DNA from: Hymenobacter sp. BT559
Lineage (GTDB): Bacteria > Bacteroidota > Bacteroidia > Cytophagales > Hymenobacteraceae
NCBI RefSeq assembly: GCF_017571525.1
Contig: NZ_JAGETY010000015.1
Location: 62,001-126,000, forward strand
DNA: 64,000 nucleotides
Reading direction: 5' to 3'
Shown: positions 25,142 through 32,638 of the stretch, one piece after another
How the letters are laid out: every line of letters begins with the position of its first letter
Numbering within the stretch: position 1 is the first letter of the stretch
Notes under the pieces: model-generated
Database searches by the model: none
Seen by the model: the letters and a program-made list of their open reading frames with translations, nothing else
What the model was told of the DNA's origin: nothing
Made by a program: the position numbers and the translations under genes

Positions 25142-27352
25142 CTACTGGCCCGGGTGGTAGCTTTTCTCCACGTGCTTCTGCACGTCTTCGGGGTAAAACC
25201 ACACGTCCTTGAATTTGCCTTCGCAGTAGAGCGGGGCCTGGTCGGTGAAGTGGGGGCTGGCGGGCTGGCTGCTGGCGCCGCCCGTCACCACCGAGCGGGC
25301 CACCACGCGGGGGCCAAACTCAACCACTGCCACGAAGCTGTTGCCCACGTAGCCGTAGCGCTTCTTGGTGCCGGGCCAGGTGTGGGCGCCGAAAGCGGCT
25401 AGCGAGCCCCAGGCCGACGACGTGAATGCCACCGGCCGGCTAGGTTGGGTATCGTCAAAGGTTTCGTTAATCTTGCCGGTGAGGCGCTGGTAGCGGTTCA
25501 CCTCGCCCCACGGCACTTGCCACGAACCGAAATCGCGCTTCAGCTCGGCCTGGGTTTCGGCCAGGGCGGTTAGCTTTTCCTCGGGCGAGGTGTGGGTGAT
25601 GACGAACTGGGTGAAGGGTATATAGCTCAGCGTTTGGCCGGCGGGCAGGCGGGTGCGGGCCAGCCGCTGCAAGCGCTCAGCCCAATAGATGGCTAGGGTC
25701 TGGGCCGTGGAGATGGCACTGTAGTTCAGGTTCCAGCCGCGCAGCACCTCAATGGCGGCGGCCGTGCCCTCGGGCGCGGTGCCGCCGGGCGCGTCGATGG
25801 TCAACTGGTAGTCATTGAACAGCGCGGGCAGCAGCTCCTCGAAGCCGGCCAGGTGCGGGTCGTCGGCCGCCGCGATGAGCGTATCGAGGGTAAACGCTTT
25901 TTTGCGGCTGAGCACCCTTACGGCGTTGATGCCGCGGTAGTTCTCGGCGTCGGGAGCCATGTAGGGCGGGTAGCTGAGGCGCTCGGGGCTGCTGCCGGGG
26001 CCCGATACCGTATAGGGTGTCGAGTTGCAGTTCTGGATGAAGCCGCTGGCCGGGTTTTTCACCTGCACCAGTTCCTCTACCTTGTGCAGGCCCTGCCACT
26101 CGGTGGCCTTAGTGCTGCCGTCCACGGGCTGGTTCCAGTCGTGGCCGGCGGGGCGGCGGGGCATGAAGTTGCCGTGCCAGTACGCAATGTTGCCCGAGTT
26201 GTCGGCAAAGACGGTGTTGTTGGAGGCATTGCCATTCAGGCGCATCACCTCCCGAAAGCTGGCGTAGTCCTTAGCCTTGGTGCGCAGGTAGCTTTGCTCC
26301 AGAGCTTCGAGCGGGGTGTCCATCATCTTTACCGTCACCCACTTATCGCCCTGCTGGCCTACTACCGGGCCGTGGGGCGTGCGGTAGGTAGTGAAGCGAC
26401 GCTTGTGGCGCTGCCCGTCGCGGGTAAAGAAAAGCGTCAGCGTATCGGTGGGCAGGGCTAGCTGCTTGCCGTCGTACTGATACACGTACTTGCCGTCCTG
26501 CTCGCTCACCGTTTCGAGGTATTCATCCATCGAATCGGCTTGGCTCGACGTGTGCATCCAGCCGCATTTCTCATTGAAACCCTGATAGATAAAGAACTGC
26601 CCCCAGGTCACGGCGCCGTAGGCGTTGAGGCCCTGCTGGCTGGTCATCTGCACCTCCGAGCGGAAGTAGAACGAGGTGTGCGGATTGATAAGCAGCAGCG
26701 GGTGGCCGCTGGCGCTTTTGCTAGCCCCGATGGCGAAGCCGTTGGAGCCCACCGGCTCGTCGTCGGCCCGTAGCGGGTCGGCCTTAGGAAAAGGCGCCTG
26801 CCACGACGTTTTCTTGGGCTGGCTGTAAAACGCCTTAAGCCGGTCGAGCGGTACCACGCTCACGTTGCCCCCAATGCTGCCTTCGCTAAACAGCAGCGGC
26901 ATCCAGGGTTGAAAGCGGTGCAGCAGCTTGGGCCGCACCGTGGGGTGCGTGGCCAGGTAGTAGTTGGCGCCGTCGGCGAAGGCGTGCAGCAGGTCTTTCA
27001 TCCAGCGCGGGCTGCGCTGGTAGATGCCCACGGCCCGCGCCGAATCTAGAAACAAGCGCTGGCGCAGGTCTTCGTAGAGGGCGGCCTCGCCCTGCACCTC
27101 GGCCTGGCGGCCTAGTGCCGTGAGGTAGTTGTCCTCAACCCGCGCAAAATCGTCTTCGCACTGCGTATACAGCACGCCAAACACGGCGTCGGCATCGGTT
27201 TTGCCCGTGATGTGGGGCACGCCCCAGGTGTCGCGCACGATGCTGACGCGCTGGGCCTGCCGCTGCCAGCGGGCCATTTCGGCGGGGGTAAAAGCCTGAG
27301 CGCTAGCCTCAGCCGTGGCTAGTAGTAAAAGAAAAACGGAAAGCTTGCGCAT
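25142..27352 (-). CDS. Penicillin acylase family Ntn-hydrolase
   Basis: 736 residues with a signal peptide ending near ASAQA. The N-terminal subunit has VSIVRDTWGVPHITGKTDAD; Ser203 in DEPVGSNGFAIG is the expected N-terminal nucleophile, exposed by autocatalytic cleavage. ASNNTVFADNSGNIAYWHGN and GFIQNCNSTPY carry the oxyanion-hole Asn region. Family members cleave amides of aromatic or fatty acids, including acyl-homoserine lactones (quorum quenching) or cyclic imides; the substrate here is not evident. The size and motifs look intact. Confidence 0.9.
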   Translation of the reverse strand: MRKLSVFLLLLATAEASAQAFTPAEMARWQRQAQRVSIVRDTWGVPHITGKTDADAVFGVLYTQCEDDFARVEDNYLTALGRQAEVQGEAALYEDLRQRLFLDSARAVGIYQRSPRWMKDLLHAFADGANYYLATHPTVRPKLLHRFQPWMPLLFSEGSIGGNVSVVPLDRLKAFYSQPKKTSWQAPFPKADPLRADDEPVGSNGFAIGASKSASGHPLLLINPHTSFYFRSEVQMTSQQGLNAYGAVTWGQFFIYQGFNEKCGWMHTSSQADSMDEYLETVSEQDGKYVYQYDGKQLALPTDTLTLFFTRDGQRHKRRFTTYRTPHGPVVGQQGDKWVTVKMMDTPLEALEQSYLRTKAKDYASFREVMRLNGNASNNTVFADNSGNIAYWHGNFMPRRPAGHDWNQPVDGSTKATEWQGLHKVEELVQVKNPASGFIQNCNSTPYTVSGPGSSPERLSYPPYMAPDAENYRGINAVRVLSRKKAFTLDTLIAAADDPHLAGFEELLPALFNDYQLTIDAPGGTAPEGTAAAIEVLRGWNLNYSAISTAQTLAIYWAERLQRLARTRLPAGQTLSYIPFTQFVITHTSPEEKLTALAETQAELKRDFGSWQVPWGEVNRYQRLTGKINETFDDTQPSRPVAFTSSAWGSLAAFGAHTWPGTKKRYGYVGNSFVAVVEFGPRVVARSVVTGGASSQPASPHFTDQAPLYCEGKFKDVWFYPEDVQKHVEKSYHPGQ

Positions 27353-27403
27353 GGATGAAATGGGCCGAGAGCACAGCCCGGGCGCAAGGTAGATAGGAGC
27401 ACG

Positions 27404-27532
27404 AAATAGGCAGTAGCACGAAGCCGCTGCTTCGTGCGCGAGCGCAGCGAGCAGGCGGGGCCGGACACAGCCCTAGCGACCATGCTCGCGGTGCTCGCGC
27501 ACAAAGCAGCGGCTTCGTGCTACTGCCTATTT
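27404..27532. repeat. 40-bp inverted repeat overlapping a gene end
   Basis: Arms 27404-27443 and 27493-27532 pair with a single mismatch; the outer 29 bp are perfect. Pairing continues less well into the loop. The right arm covers the last three codons, including the stop (27527-27529), of the TIM-barrel gene. Confidence 0.85.
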
Positions 27533-28411
27533 CAGCACTGGCAGCAGCGATTTCTTGATGTAGGCAGCGCTTTGCGCGATGCTTTGGTAGGCGTCCATTC
27601 CGAAGTTTTCCTGCTCTACAAACAGGTGCTGCAAGCCAGCGGTGCGGGCCTGGGCGAAGATTTTGCGGAAGTCAATCGAGCCCGACCCAATCTCCGTATT
27701 CAGCTCAGGCTTAGCCTTGTCCATATCCTTCACGTGCCACAGCGGAAAGCGCCTGGGGTGCGCCTGCATCAGCTTGACGGGGTCTTGGCCGGCACGCACC
27801 ACCCAGTACAAATCCAGCTCAAAATCGACCAGCTTCGGGTCAGTTTCTTTGAGCATCACGTCAAAAAGCGACACCCCGCCGATGGGCTTGAACTCGAAGT
27901 CGTGGTTGTGGTAGCCTAGCCGCAAGCCTGCCTGTTGGCACAGCTTGCCGGCTTGGTTGAGCCGCGCCGCTAGGGTCTTAAAATCGGCCACCGACTTACG
28001 CACGCTCTCATCGAGGTGCGGCACAATGACGTAGCGCTGCCCGCAAGCCTTGGCCGCGTCGATGCAGGGTTGCAGCGAGGCGGCTTTGCCATCACGCATA
28101 AAATCGCCCAGCTCGTAGTGCCCGCTCGATGTGCTGAGGCCATTGGCCGCCAGGGCCGCCTTAAACTGCACGGGCGTAAGGCCCCAGAAGTGCGTGCTAG
28201 GGCTGTAACCGTAGGTTTCGACTTCCTGGTAGCCGGCCTTGGCTATTTTGGCTAGGGTGCCTTTCACGTCGGCCCCAATGGTTTCGCGCAGCGAGTACAG
28301 CTGCAAGCCTATTTTCATCGGGGCGGGGGCGGCCAGTAGCAGGCCAGGTTGGGCGCAAGCCACGGCCGCCAGGGCGCCTGCTTGCTTCAAAAAATCGCGA
28401 CGGTGCGTCAT
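27527..28411 (-). CDS. Tat-exported sugar phosphate isomerase/epimerase-like TIM barrel
   Basis: 294 residues. The start MTHRRDFLKQAGALAAVACA is a twin-arginine signal. The xylose-isomerase-like TIM barrel shows MKIGLQLYSLRE, GYQEVETYGYS, RLGYHNHDFEF and DFELDLYWVVRAGQDP, with metal-ligand Glu, Asp and His positions of the family. It is 8 bp downstream of the GMC oxidoreductase gene and so surely cotranscribed with it. In other bacteria such trios process 3-keto sugars made by the GMC enzyme; that role is inferred from context. Confidence 0.88.
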   Translation of the reverse strand: MTHRRDFLKQAGALAAVACAQPGLLLAAPAPMKIGLQLYSLRETIGADVKGTLAKIAKAGYQEVETYGYSPSTHFWGLTPVQFKAALAANGLSTSSGHYELGDFMRDGKAASLQPCIDAAKACGQRYVIVPHLDESVRKSVADFKTLAARLNQAGKLCQQAGLRLGYHNHDFEFKPIGGVSLFDVMLKETDPKLVDFELDLYWVVRAGQDPVKLMQAHPRRFPLWHVKDMDKAKPELNTEIGSGSIDFRKIFAQARTAGLQHLFVEQENFGMDAYQSIAQSAAYIKKSLLPVLK

Positions 28412-28419
28412 AGTTCAGG

Positions 28420-30144
28420 TCAGGTGGTTTTGAGGTTGCGTTGCGTCAATTCGCGCACGGCGTGGTCGACGGCGCGGGCCGTGAGGGCCATGTAGGTGAG
28501 TGAGGGGTTTTGGGTCGAGGTCGAGGTCATGGCCGCGCCGTCGGTCACGAACACGTTGGGGCAGGCGTGCAGCTGGTTCCACTTATTAAGCATCGAGGTG
28601 CGCGGGTCGGTGCCCATGCGCACGCCGCCCATCTCGTGGATGTCGAGGCCGGGGGCCTGGTGCGAGTCGTTGGTTTTAATATTTGTGAAGCCCGCGTTGG
28701 TAAACATCTCCGTAAACTGCTCGAAGAAATCCTGCTTCATCTTCGCATCATTGTCGTCATAAGCTACTGCTATACTGAGCAGTGGCATCCCCCATTCATC
28801 CTTGCGGCTAGGGTCGAGGCGCACGTAGTTGGTTTCCTTCGGGATGGTTTCGCCCATCATGCCCGCCCCGATGTACCATGGGCTCAGGGCCGGCTTTTCA
28901 AGCTGCTTTTTGAGGTCGGTGCCGAAGCCGTGCCGGGGCTGCACCCGGCCGCGCGAGGCCCCAAAGCTGGTGGCGTAGCCGCGCAAAAAGTCGGTTTCCT
29001 GCTTAAACACATTGCGAAAGCGCGGGATGTAGCCGCCGCCCGCCGGGTTGCGCCCGTCGGTGGTGAATTGCTGCAAGCCTTCATACTCCGCAAAAACCCT
29101 AGCGCTGTAGTTGTGAAACGCCACGTACTTGCCCAGCACGCCGCTGTCGTTGCCCAGCCCGTTGGGGAAGCGGCTGGAGGTCGAATTGAGCAACAACAAG
29201 TTGGTATTCAGAGCGCCCGCATTCACAAACAGCACCGGCGCGTAGTACTCGGTAGTGGCCTTGGTGTGCGCGTCGATAACCCGGATGCCGGTGGCGCGAC
29301 CCTTCTGCTCGTCGTAGAGGATGCTCTGCACCACCAAATCGGGGGCTAGCGTGAGGTGGCCCGACTTCATCGCCCACGGTAAGGTCGAGGAGTTGCTGCT
29401 GAAATAGCCACCAAACGGGCAGCCGCGCTGGCACAGCGTCCGGTTTTGGCACTGCACGCGTCCCTGCTCATAGTGAATGGGTTGCGGCTTCGACAAGTGC
29501 GCGCAGCGGGCGCTGATAACGTGGCGGTCGGGGTGGGTTTTCTGCAGATGCTCCCGGAAGTGGTCTTCCACTGCATTGAGCGGGAAGCCGGGCATAAACT
29601 CGCCATCGGGCAGCGCCGCTAGCCCATCTCGGTTGCCGCTGATGCCCGCAAACTTCTCCACGTGGCTGTACCACGGCGCCAGGTCGTCGTAGCCGATGGG
29701 CCAGGGCACGGCAAAGCCGTCGCGGGCCGGCCCTTCAAAGTCGTAGTTGCTCCAGCGCTGCGTCTGGCGGGCCCACAGCAGCGACTTGCCGCCCACCTGG
29801 TAGCCCCGAATCCAGTCAAACGGTTTTTCCTGCACGTAGGGGTGCTCGGCATCCTTCACCACAAAGTGCATGGCGTCTTCCTTAAACACGTAGCAGCGGC
29901 TGGCAATGGGATTGGCCTGCTGCACGTCGTAGGGCACCTTGCCGCCGTGGGCAAACTCCCAGGGATTAAGGTTGGTAGTGGGGTAATCCTTGTTGTGCAC
30001 CACGTTGCGGCCACGCTCCACCACCAGTGTCTTCAAGCCCTTGCCGGTCAGCTCCTTGGCTGCCCAGCCGCCGCTCATGCCCGAGCCAATCACGATGGCG
30101 TCGAACGTGCGCTCCTTGATGCTGTCAATATTAAGATTGGCCAT
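28420..30144 (-). CDS. GMC family FAD-dependent sugar oxidoreductase
   Basis: 574 residues. The FAD Rossmann motif AIVIGSGMSGGWAAKEL is near the N-terminus. NRTLCQRGCPFGG carries the cysteine pair often seen in the gluconate/glucoside dehydrogenase branch. The C-terminal motif DIHEMGGVRMGTDPRTS and STSTQNPSLTYMALTARA include the catalytic His and the conserved Asn. There is no signal peptide; export with the Tat-carrying small subunit is likely. It overlaps the small-subunit gene by 14 bp. Oxidation of sugar alcohols or of the C3 position of glycosides is the expected reaction. Confidence 0.9.
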   Translation of the reverse strand: MANLNIDSIKERTFDAIVIGSGMSGGWAAKELTGKGLKTLVVERGRNVVHNKDYPTTNLNPWEFAHGGKVPYDVQQANPIASRCYVFKEDAMHFVVKDAEHPYVQEKPFDWIRGYQVGGKSLLWARQTQRWSNYDFEGPARDGFAVPWPIGYDDLAPWYSHVEKFAGISGNRDGLAALPDGEFMPGFPLNAVEDHFREHLQKTHPDRHVISARCAHLSKPQPIHYEQGRVQCQNRTLCQRGCPFGGYFSSNSSTLPWAMKSGHLTLAPDLVVQSILYDEQKGRATGIRVIDAHTKATTEYYAPVLFVNAGALNTNLLLLNSTSSRFPNGLGNDSGVLGKYVAFHNYSARVFAEYEGLQQFTTDGRNPAGGGYIPRFRNVFKQETDFLRGYATSFGASRGRVQPRHGFGTDLKKQLEKPALSPWYIGAGMMGETIPKETNYVRLDPSRKDEWGMPLLSIAVAYDDNDAKMKQDFFEQFTEMFTNAGFTNIKTNDSHQAPGLDIHEMGGVRMGTDPRTSMLNKWNQLHACPNVFVTDGAAMTSTSTQNPSLTYMALTARAVDHAVRELTQRNLKTT

Positions 30145-30706
30145 GATGCGGAACGGCTAAATTGACTTTACTCACCGGAAAATACCCGTCGTAGCGCCCC
30201 GGCACCAGCTCGTACACTACCTGCTTGGTCATGAAGTATTTGCTACCCGTGTAGCCATCGATGGCCAGCTGCCGCGCCGCCCGATAAAAGGCCGCTAGCT
30301 CATCACTGAACTGCGTGGGCTGCTCATCAATACGCTGCAGCAGCGCCGTGCGCTGCGCCGCCGCGCTCGCTCCAAACGACTGCCCTAGCTGCCTGGTAGC
30401 CGCTGCATCGAGCTGCCCCAGGCCGGCCACGAAGGTTTGCTGCTCCTTGGGCGGGGTGCAGTCATCGAGCATTTTCAGCACGTAGAGGTGCAGGCTCAGG
30501 TCTTTAGCGCCGGGCGTGTCGGTGCGCGGAATGAGCGTTTCGCAGACCTCCGCGAGCAGTTTTTCCTGGTTGGCATTCAGCGCCAGGTGTTTCAGGGGGT
30601 ACGTGGCCGCCTGCTCGTCGTGGCTCTGCGACAGGCAGCCGGGCAGCAGCGCGGCGGCCCCCGCCACCAGGGTAAGGTGCCTAACGGCTAATCGCCGATT
30701 CATCAT
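30131..30706 (-). CDS. Gluconate 2-dehydrogenase subunit 3 family protein
   Basis: Start at the ATG read at 30704-30706 (the next codon is also ATG), giving 191 residues. The N-terminus MMNRRLAVRHLTLVAGAAALLPGC is a Tat-like or lipoprotein signal. The body matches the gluconate_2-dh3 family: ETLIPRTDTPGAKDLSLHLYV and FYRAARQLAIDGYTGSKYFM. Such subunits chaperone the GMC subunit and export it. The gene overlaps the GMC gene (30131-30144), a coupled pair. A Bacteroidota -7 box is present ~27 bp upstream. Confidence 0.9.
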   Translation of the reverse strand: MMNRRLAVRHLTLVAGAAALLPGCLSQSHDEQAATYPLKHLALNANQEKLLAEVCETLIPRTDTPGAKDLSLHLYVLKMLDDCTPPKEQQTFVAGLGQLDAAATRQLGQSFGASAAAQRTALLQRIDEQPTQFSDELAAFYRAARQLAIDGYTGSKYFMTKQVVYELVPGRYDGYFPVSKVNLAVPHHGQS

Positions 30707-30732
30707 GCAAGTAGAAAAAGGATGGGATGCTG

Positions 30733-30740
30733 CAAAGTAC
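30733..30740 (-). promoter_or_regulatory. Candidate -7 promoter box of the GMC operon
   Basis: The minus strand reads GTACTTTG, one mismatch from TAnnTTTG and identical to the box upstream of rhaI. No clear TTG is seen 17-23 bp before it, so support is moderate. Confidence 0.35.
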
Positions 30741-30920
30741 ACCCGATAACCCGCAGACCTTGCTGACACCCTACTGCCGGATAAATCAGCCGTACTATTT
30801 GCTAGAATAGTACCACCCTTGGCTTCCAGCTACCCTTACCCAGTCGGCCCACCCTAGTGGCGTATTTTTACGGCAGCTAACCCCGTTTTGGCCGCCATTC
30901 GCTAACGTCGAAACGGCATG

Positions 30921-30952
30921 AAAAAAGGTCAGAGACATTATCTCTGACCTTT
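30921..30952 (-). terminator. Orphan rho-independent terminator (minus orientation)
   Basis: Arms 30924-30935 and 30941-30952 make a perfect 12-bp stem with a 5-base loop; the minus strand then runs into six T. No intact gene on the minus strand ends here, so it may be the terminator of a lost gene or of a small RNA. Confidence 0.7.
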
Positions 30953-30974
30953 CCAACCAAAACACCTTAAAAAA

Positions 30975-31043
30975 CTATTCTTTCACGCTAGGTACAACAA
31001 ACAACTTGGCAAAAGATTCCGGCTGTCTGAAGATTTTCTTAGC
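30975..31043 (-). pseudogene. Possible 3' remnant of a lost gene
   Basis: The minus strand has about 22 open codons, ending KLFVVPSVKE and a TAG, 22 bp before the orphan terminator. There is no start codon in frame and an upstream stop. The arrangement, coding tail then terminator, suggests a truncated gene. Weak evidence because of the short length. Confidence 0.3.
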
Positions 31044-31073
31044 TGCCTAAAATAATAACCTGATTCTCAACTA

Positions 31074-31571
31074 GTGAAAAATATAAACAACTCCTCCGAC
31101 GAGCCTCGGGCCGACTTTATGCGCGAAGCCATCCGGCTTTCGCTCGAAAAAATGCAGGCCGGTTTTGGTGGGCCGTTCGGGGCAGTGGTAGTGAAAGACG
31201 GGCAGATTATCGCCCGCGGCTTCAACCAGGTTACCAGCACCCACGACCCTACCTGCCACGCCGAGGTCGATGCCATTCGCAAGGCCTGCCAGGTGCTGGG
31301 CACCTTCCAGCTCGACGGCTGCGACCTCTACACCAGCTGCGAGCCCTGCCCCATGTGCCTGGGCGCCATCTACTGGGCGCGCCCCGCCAGGGTCTTCTAT
31401 GCGAATACCAAGGCCGATGCCGCCGCCGTCGGCTTCGACGACCAATTCATCTACGACGAAATAGAGAAGCCTCTCGACCAGCGCCAGCTGCCCATGCAGC
31501 AGTTCCTGCGCGACGAGGCGCAGGTGTCGTTTCAGGCCTGGGCTGCCCACGAGAGCCGCACCGACTATTAG
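31074..31571 (+). CDS. Nucleoside/guanine deaminase, CDA fold
   Basis: 165 residues from a GTG start at 31074; an ATG 15 codons later (31119) would still keep the domain. The zinc site is complete: TCHAEVDAI (His, Glu) and SCEPCPMCLGA (PCxxC). The sequence resembles GuaD-type guanine deaminases (FGGPFGAVVVKDGQIIARGFN, FYANTKADAAAVGFDDQFIY), which convert guanine to xanthine. No purine-catabolism genes lie nearby. The stop overlaps the stop of the convergent RidA gene. Confidence 0.88.
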   Translation: MKNINNSSDEPRADFMREAIRLSLEKMQAGFGGPFGAVVVKDGQIIARGFNQVTSTHDPTCHAEVDAIRKACQVLGTFQLDGCDLYTSCEPCPMCLGAIYWARPARVFYANTKADAAAVGFDDQFIYDEIEKPLDQRQLPMQQFLRDEAQVSFQAWAAHESRTDY

Positions 31572-31948
31572 GGCGTTTTAATGGCCGTGGCCTCAATTTC
31601 GACCAGCATCCGCGGGTCGATGAGGGCTGCCACCTGCACCATGGCGGTCACCGGCCTGATTTGGCTGAAAACCTCGCCGTGGGCGCGGCCCACGGCCTCC
31701 CATTTACTGATGTCGGTCACGAAAATGCGGGTGCGCACCACGTGTTCGAGGCTGGCGCCGGCTTGGTGCAGCGCCTCGGCTATCTTCTCCAGAATGCGCT
31801 TGGTTTGAGCATATTCGTCAGCACCGCTGATACTATCGCCATCCTGCGCCGTGGTGCCGGCCACCTCCACCACATTGCCCACGCGCACTGCCCGCGAGTA
31901 GCCCACGCTAGCCTCCCAGGGCGCACCCGATGAAATAAGTTGTCGCAT
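31568..31948 (-). CDS. RidA (YjgF/YER057c/UK114) family protein
   Basis: Start at the ATG read at 31946-31948, giving the normal 126 residues (MRQLISSGAPWE). The conserved Arg in VVRTRIFVTD and Glu in LVEIEATAI correspond to the enamine/imine-binding residues. RidA proteins hydrolyse reactive 2-aminoacrylate-type imines, protecting PLP enzymes; this copy belongs to a more diverged subgroup. It overlaps the deaminase gene stop by four bases and is 43 bp downstream of the GNAT gene on the same strand. Confidence 0.85.
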   Translation of the reverse strand: MRQLISSGAPWEASVGYSRAVRVGNVVEVAGTTAQDGDSISGADEYAQTKRILEKIAEALHQAGASLEHVVRTRIFVTDISKWEAVGRAHGEVFSQIRPVTAMVQVAALIDPRMLVEIEATAIKTP

Positions 31949-31991
31949 AAAACAGGTAATGAGTGATAAAGTCAACAAGGCTGCCCGCCGG

Positions 31992-32528
31992 CTAGCCCTG
32001 CACCGGCAACTCAAATAAGCTAACTGTTGCGTTGTGGTAATGCGCCGGCAAGCCGGCCGTATCGGTGAGCACCGCTAGCCCCAGGTAAGTGAAGCCGCAG
32101 GCGGTGTAGTGCCTGATGAGCCCGTGGTTTTCCCCAACGGTGTCGAGGCGCACAAACTTTTTCTGGTGCTGCCGGGCATAGTCCCGGGCCCAGGCCACGA
32201 TATCCGCGACCCAGCTGTGGCCCCGAAACTCAGGGTTGGTGGCAATGCGGTGGATGTACACGGCGGGGTCGGCATTGCGGGCGCCCCAAATCTGCGGGTC
32301 GTCAAACGTGATGGCCCACACGCAGGCAATGGCATCGCCCAGCATCAGCTTCCACTGCCGGCCTTCGGCGAGCTCCTGCGCCACCATACTGCGGTCAAAG
32401 TCGGGCCATACCACAGTACCCTTCACGGCCACCTGATAGGCACTGGCGAGCCGGTAGAGCCGAAAAATCTCGTCGATATCGGCTGGCGTGCTAAGTAGTA
32501 GCTGCTTTTGAAGCGTAGAATCGGCCAT
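31992..32528 (-). CDS. GNAT family N-acetyltransferase
   Basis: 178 residues, start at the ATG read at 32526-32528. The acetyl-CoA fold is seen in VYIHRIATNPEFRGHSWVADIVAWARDYARQ, the motif A region, and KFVRLDTVGENHGLIRHYTACGF, motif B, which is typical. The substrate is unknown. The upstream neighbour is gyrB, separated by a probable terminator. Confidence 0.85.
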   Translation of the reverse strand: MADSTLQKQLLLSTPADIDEIFRLYRLASAYQVAVKGTVVWPDFDRSMVAQELAEGRQWKLMLGDAIACVWAITFDDPQIWGARNADPAVYIHRIATNPEFRGHSWVADIVAWARDYARQHQKKFVRLDTVGENHGLIRHYTACGFTYLGLAVLTDTAGLPAHYHNATVSLFELPVQG

Positions 32529-32573
32529 GGGCGTAGTATTGAAATTCGAATAGAGGGCTAGCCATAAAGCAAA

Positions 32574-32605
32574 GCACCCGCTACCCCTGGCGGGATAACG
32601 GGTGC
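32574..32605 (-). terminator. Probable gyrB terminator
   Basis: GCACCCG (32574-32580) pairs with CGGGTGC (32599-32605) and a GC-rich inner part adds pairs. On the minus strand it is followed by a T-rich stretch. It lies 33 bp after the gyrB stop. Confidence 0.45.
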
Positions 32606-32638
32606 AAGCTACTCAGCTATTCGCGCAAGCAGCGTGGG

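Larger units (their letters stand above)
30707..31073. other. Intergenic region between divergent operons with a gene relic
   Basis: These 367 bp hold the promoter of the GMC operon, an orphan minus-strand terminator (30921-30952) and, upstream of that terminator, a minus-strand reading frame with no start that ends at a stop at 30975-30977. No complete gene is visible. Confidence 0.6.
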
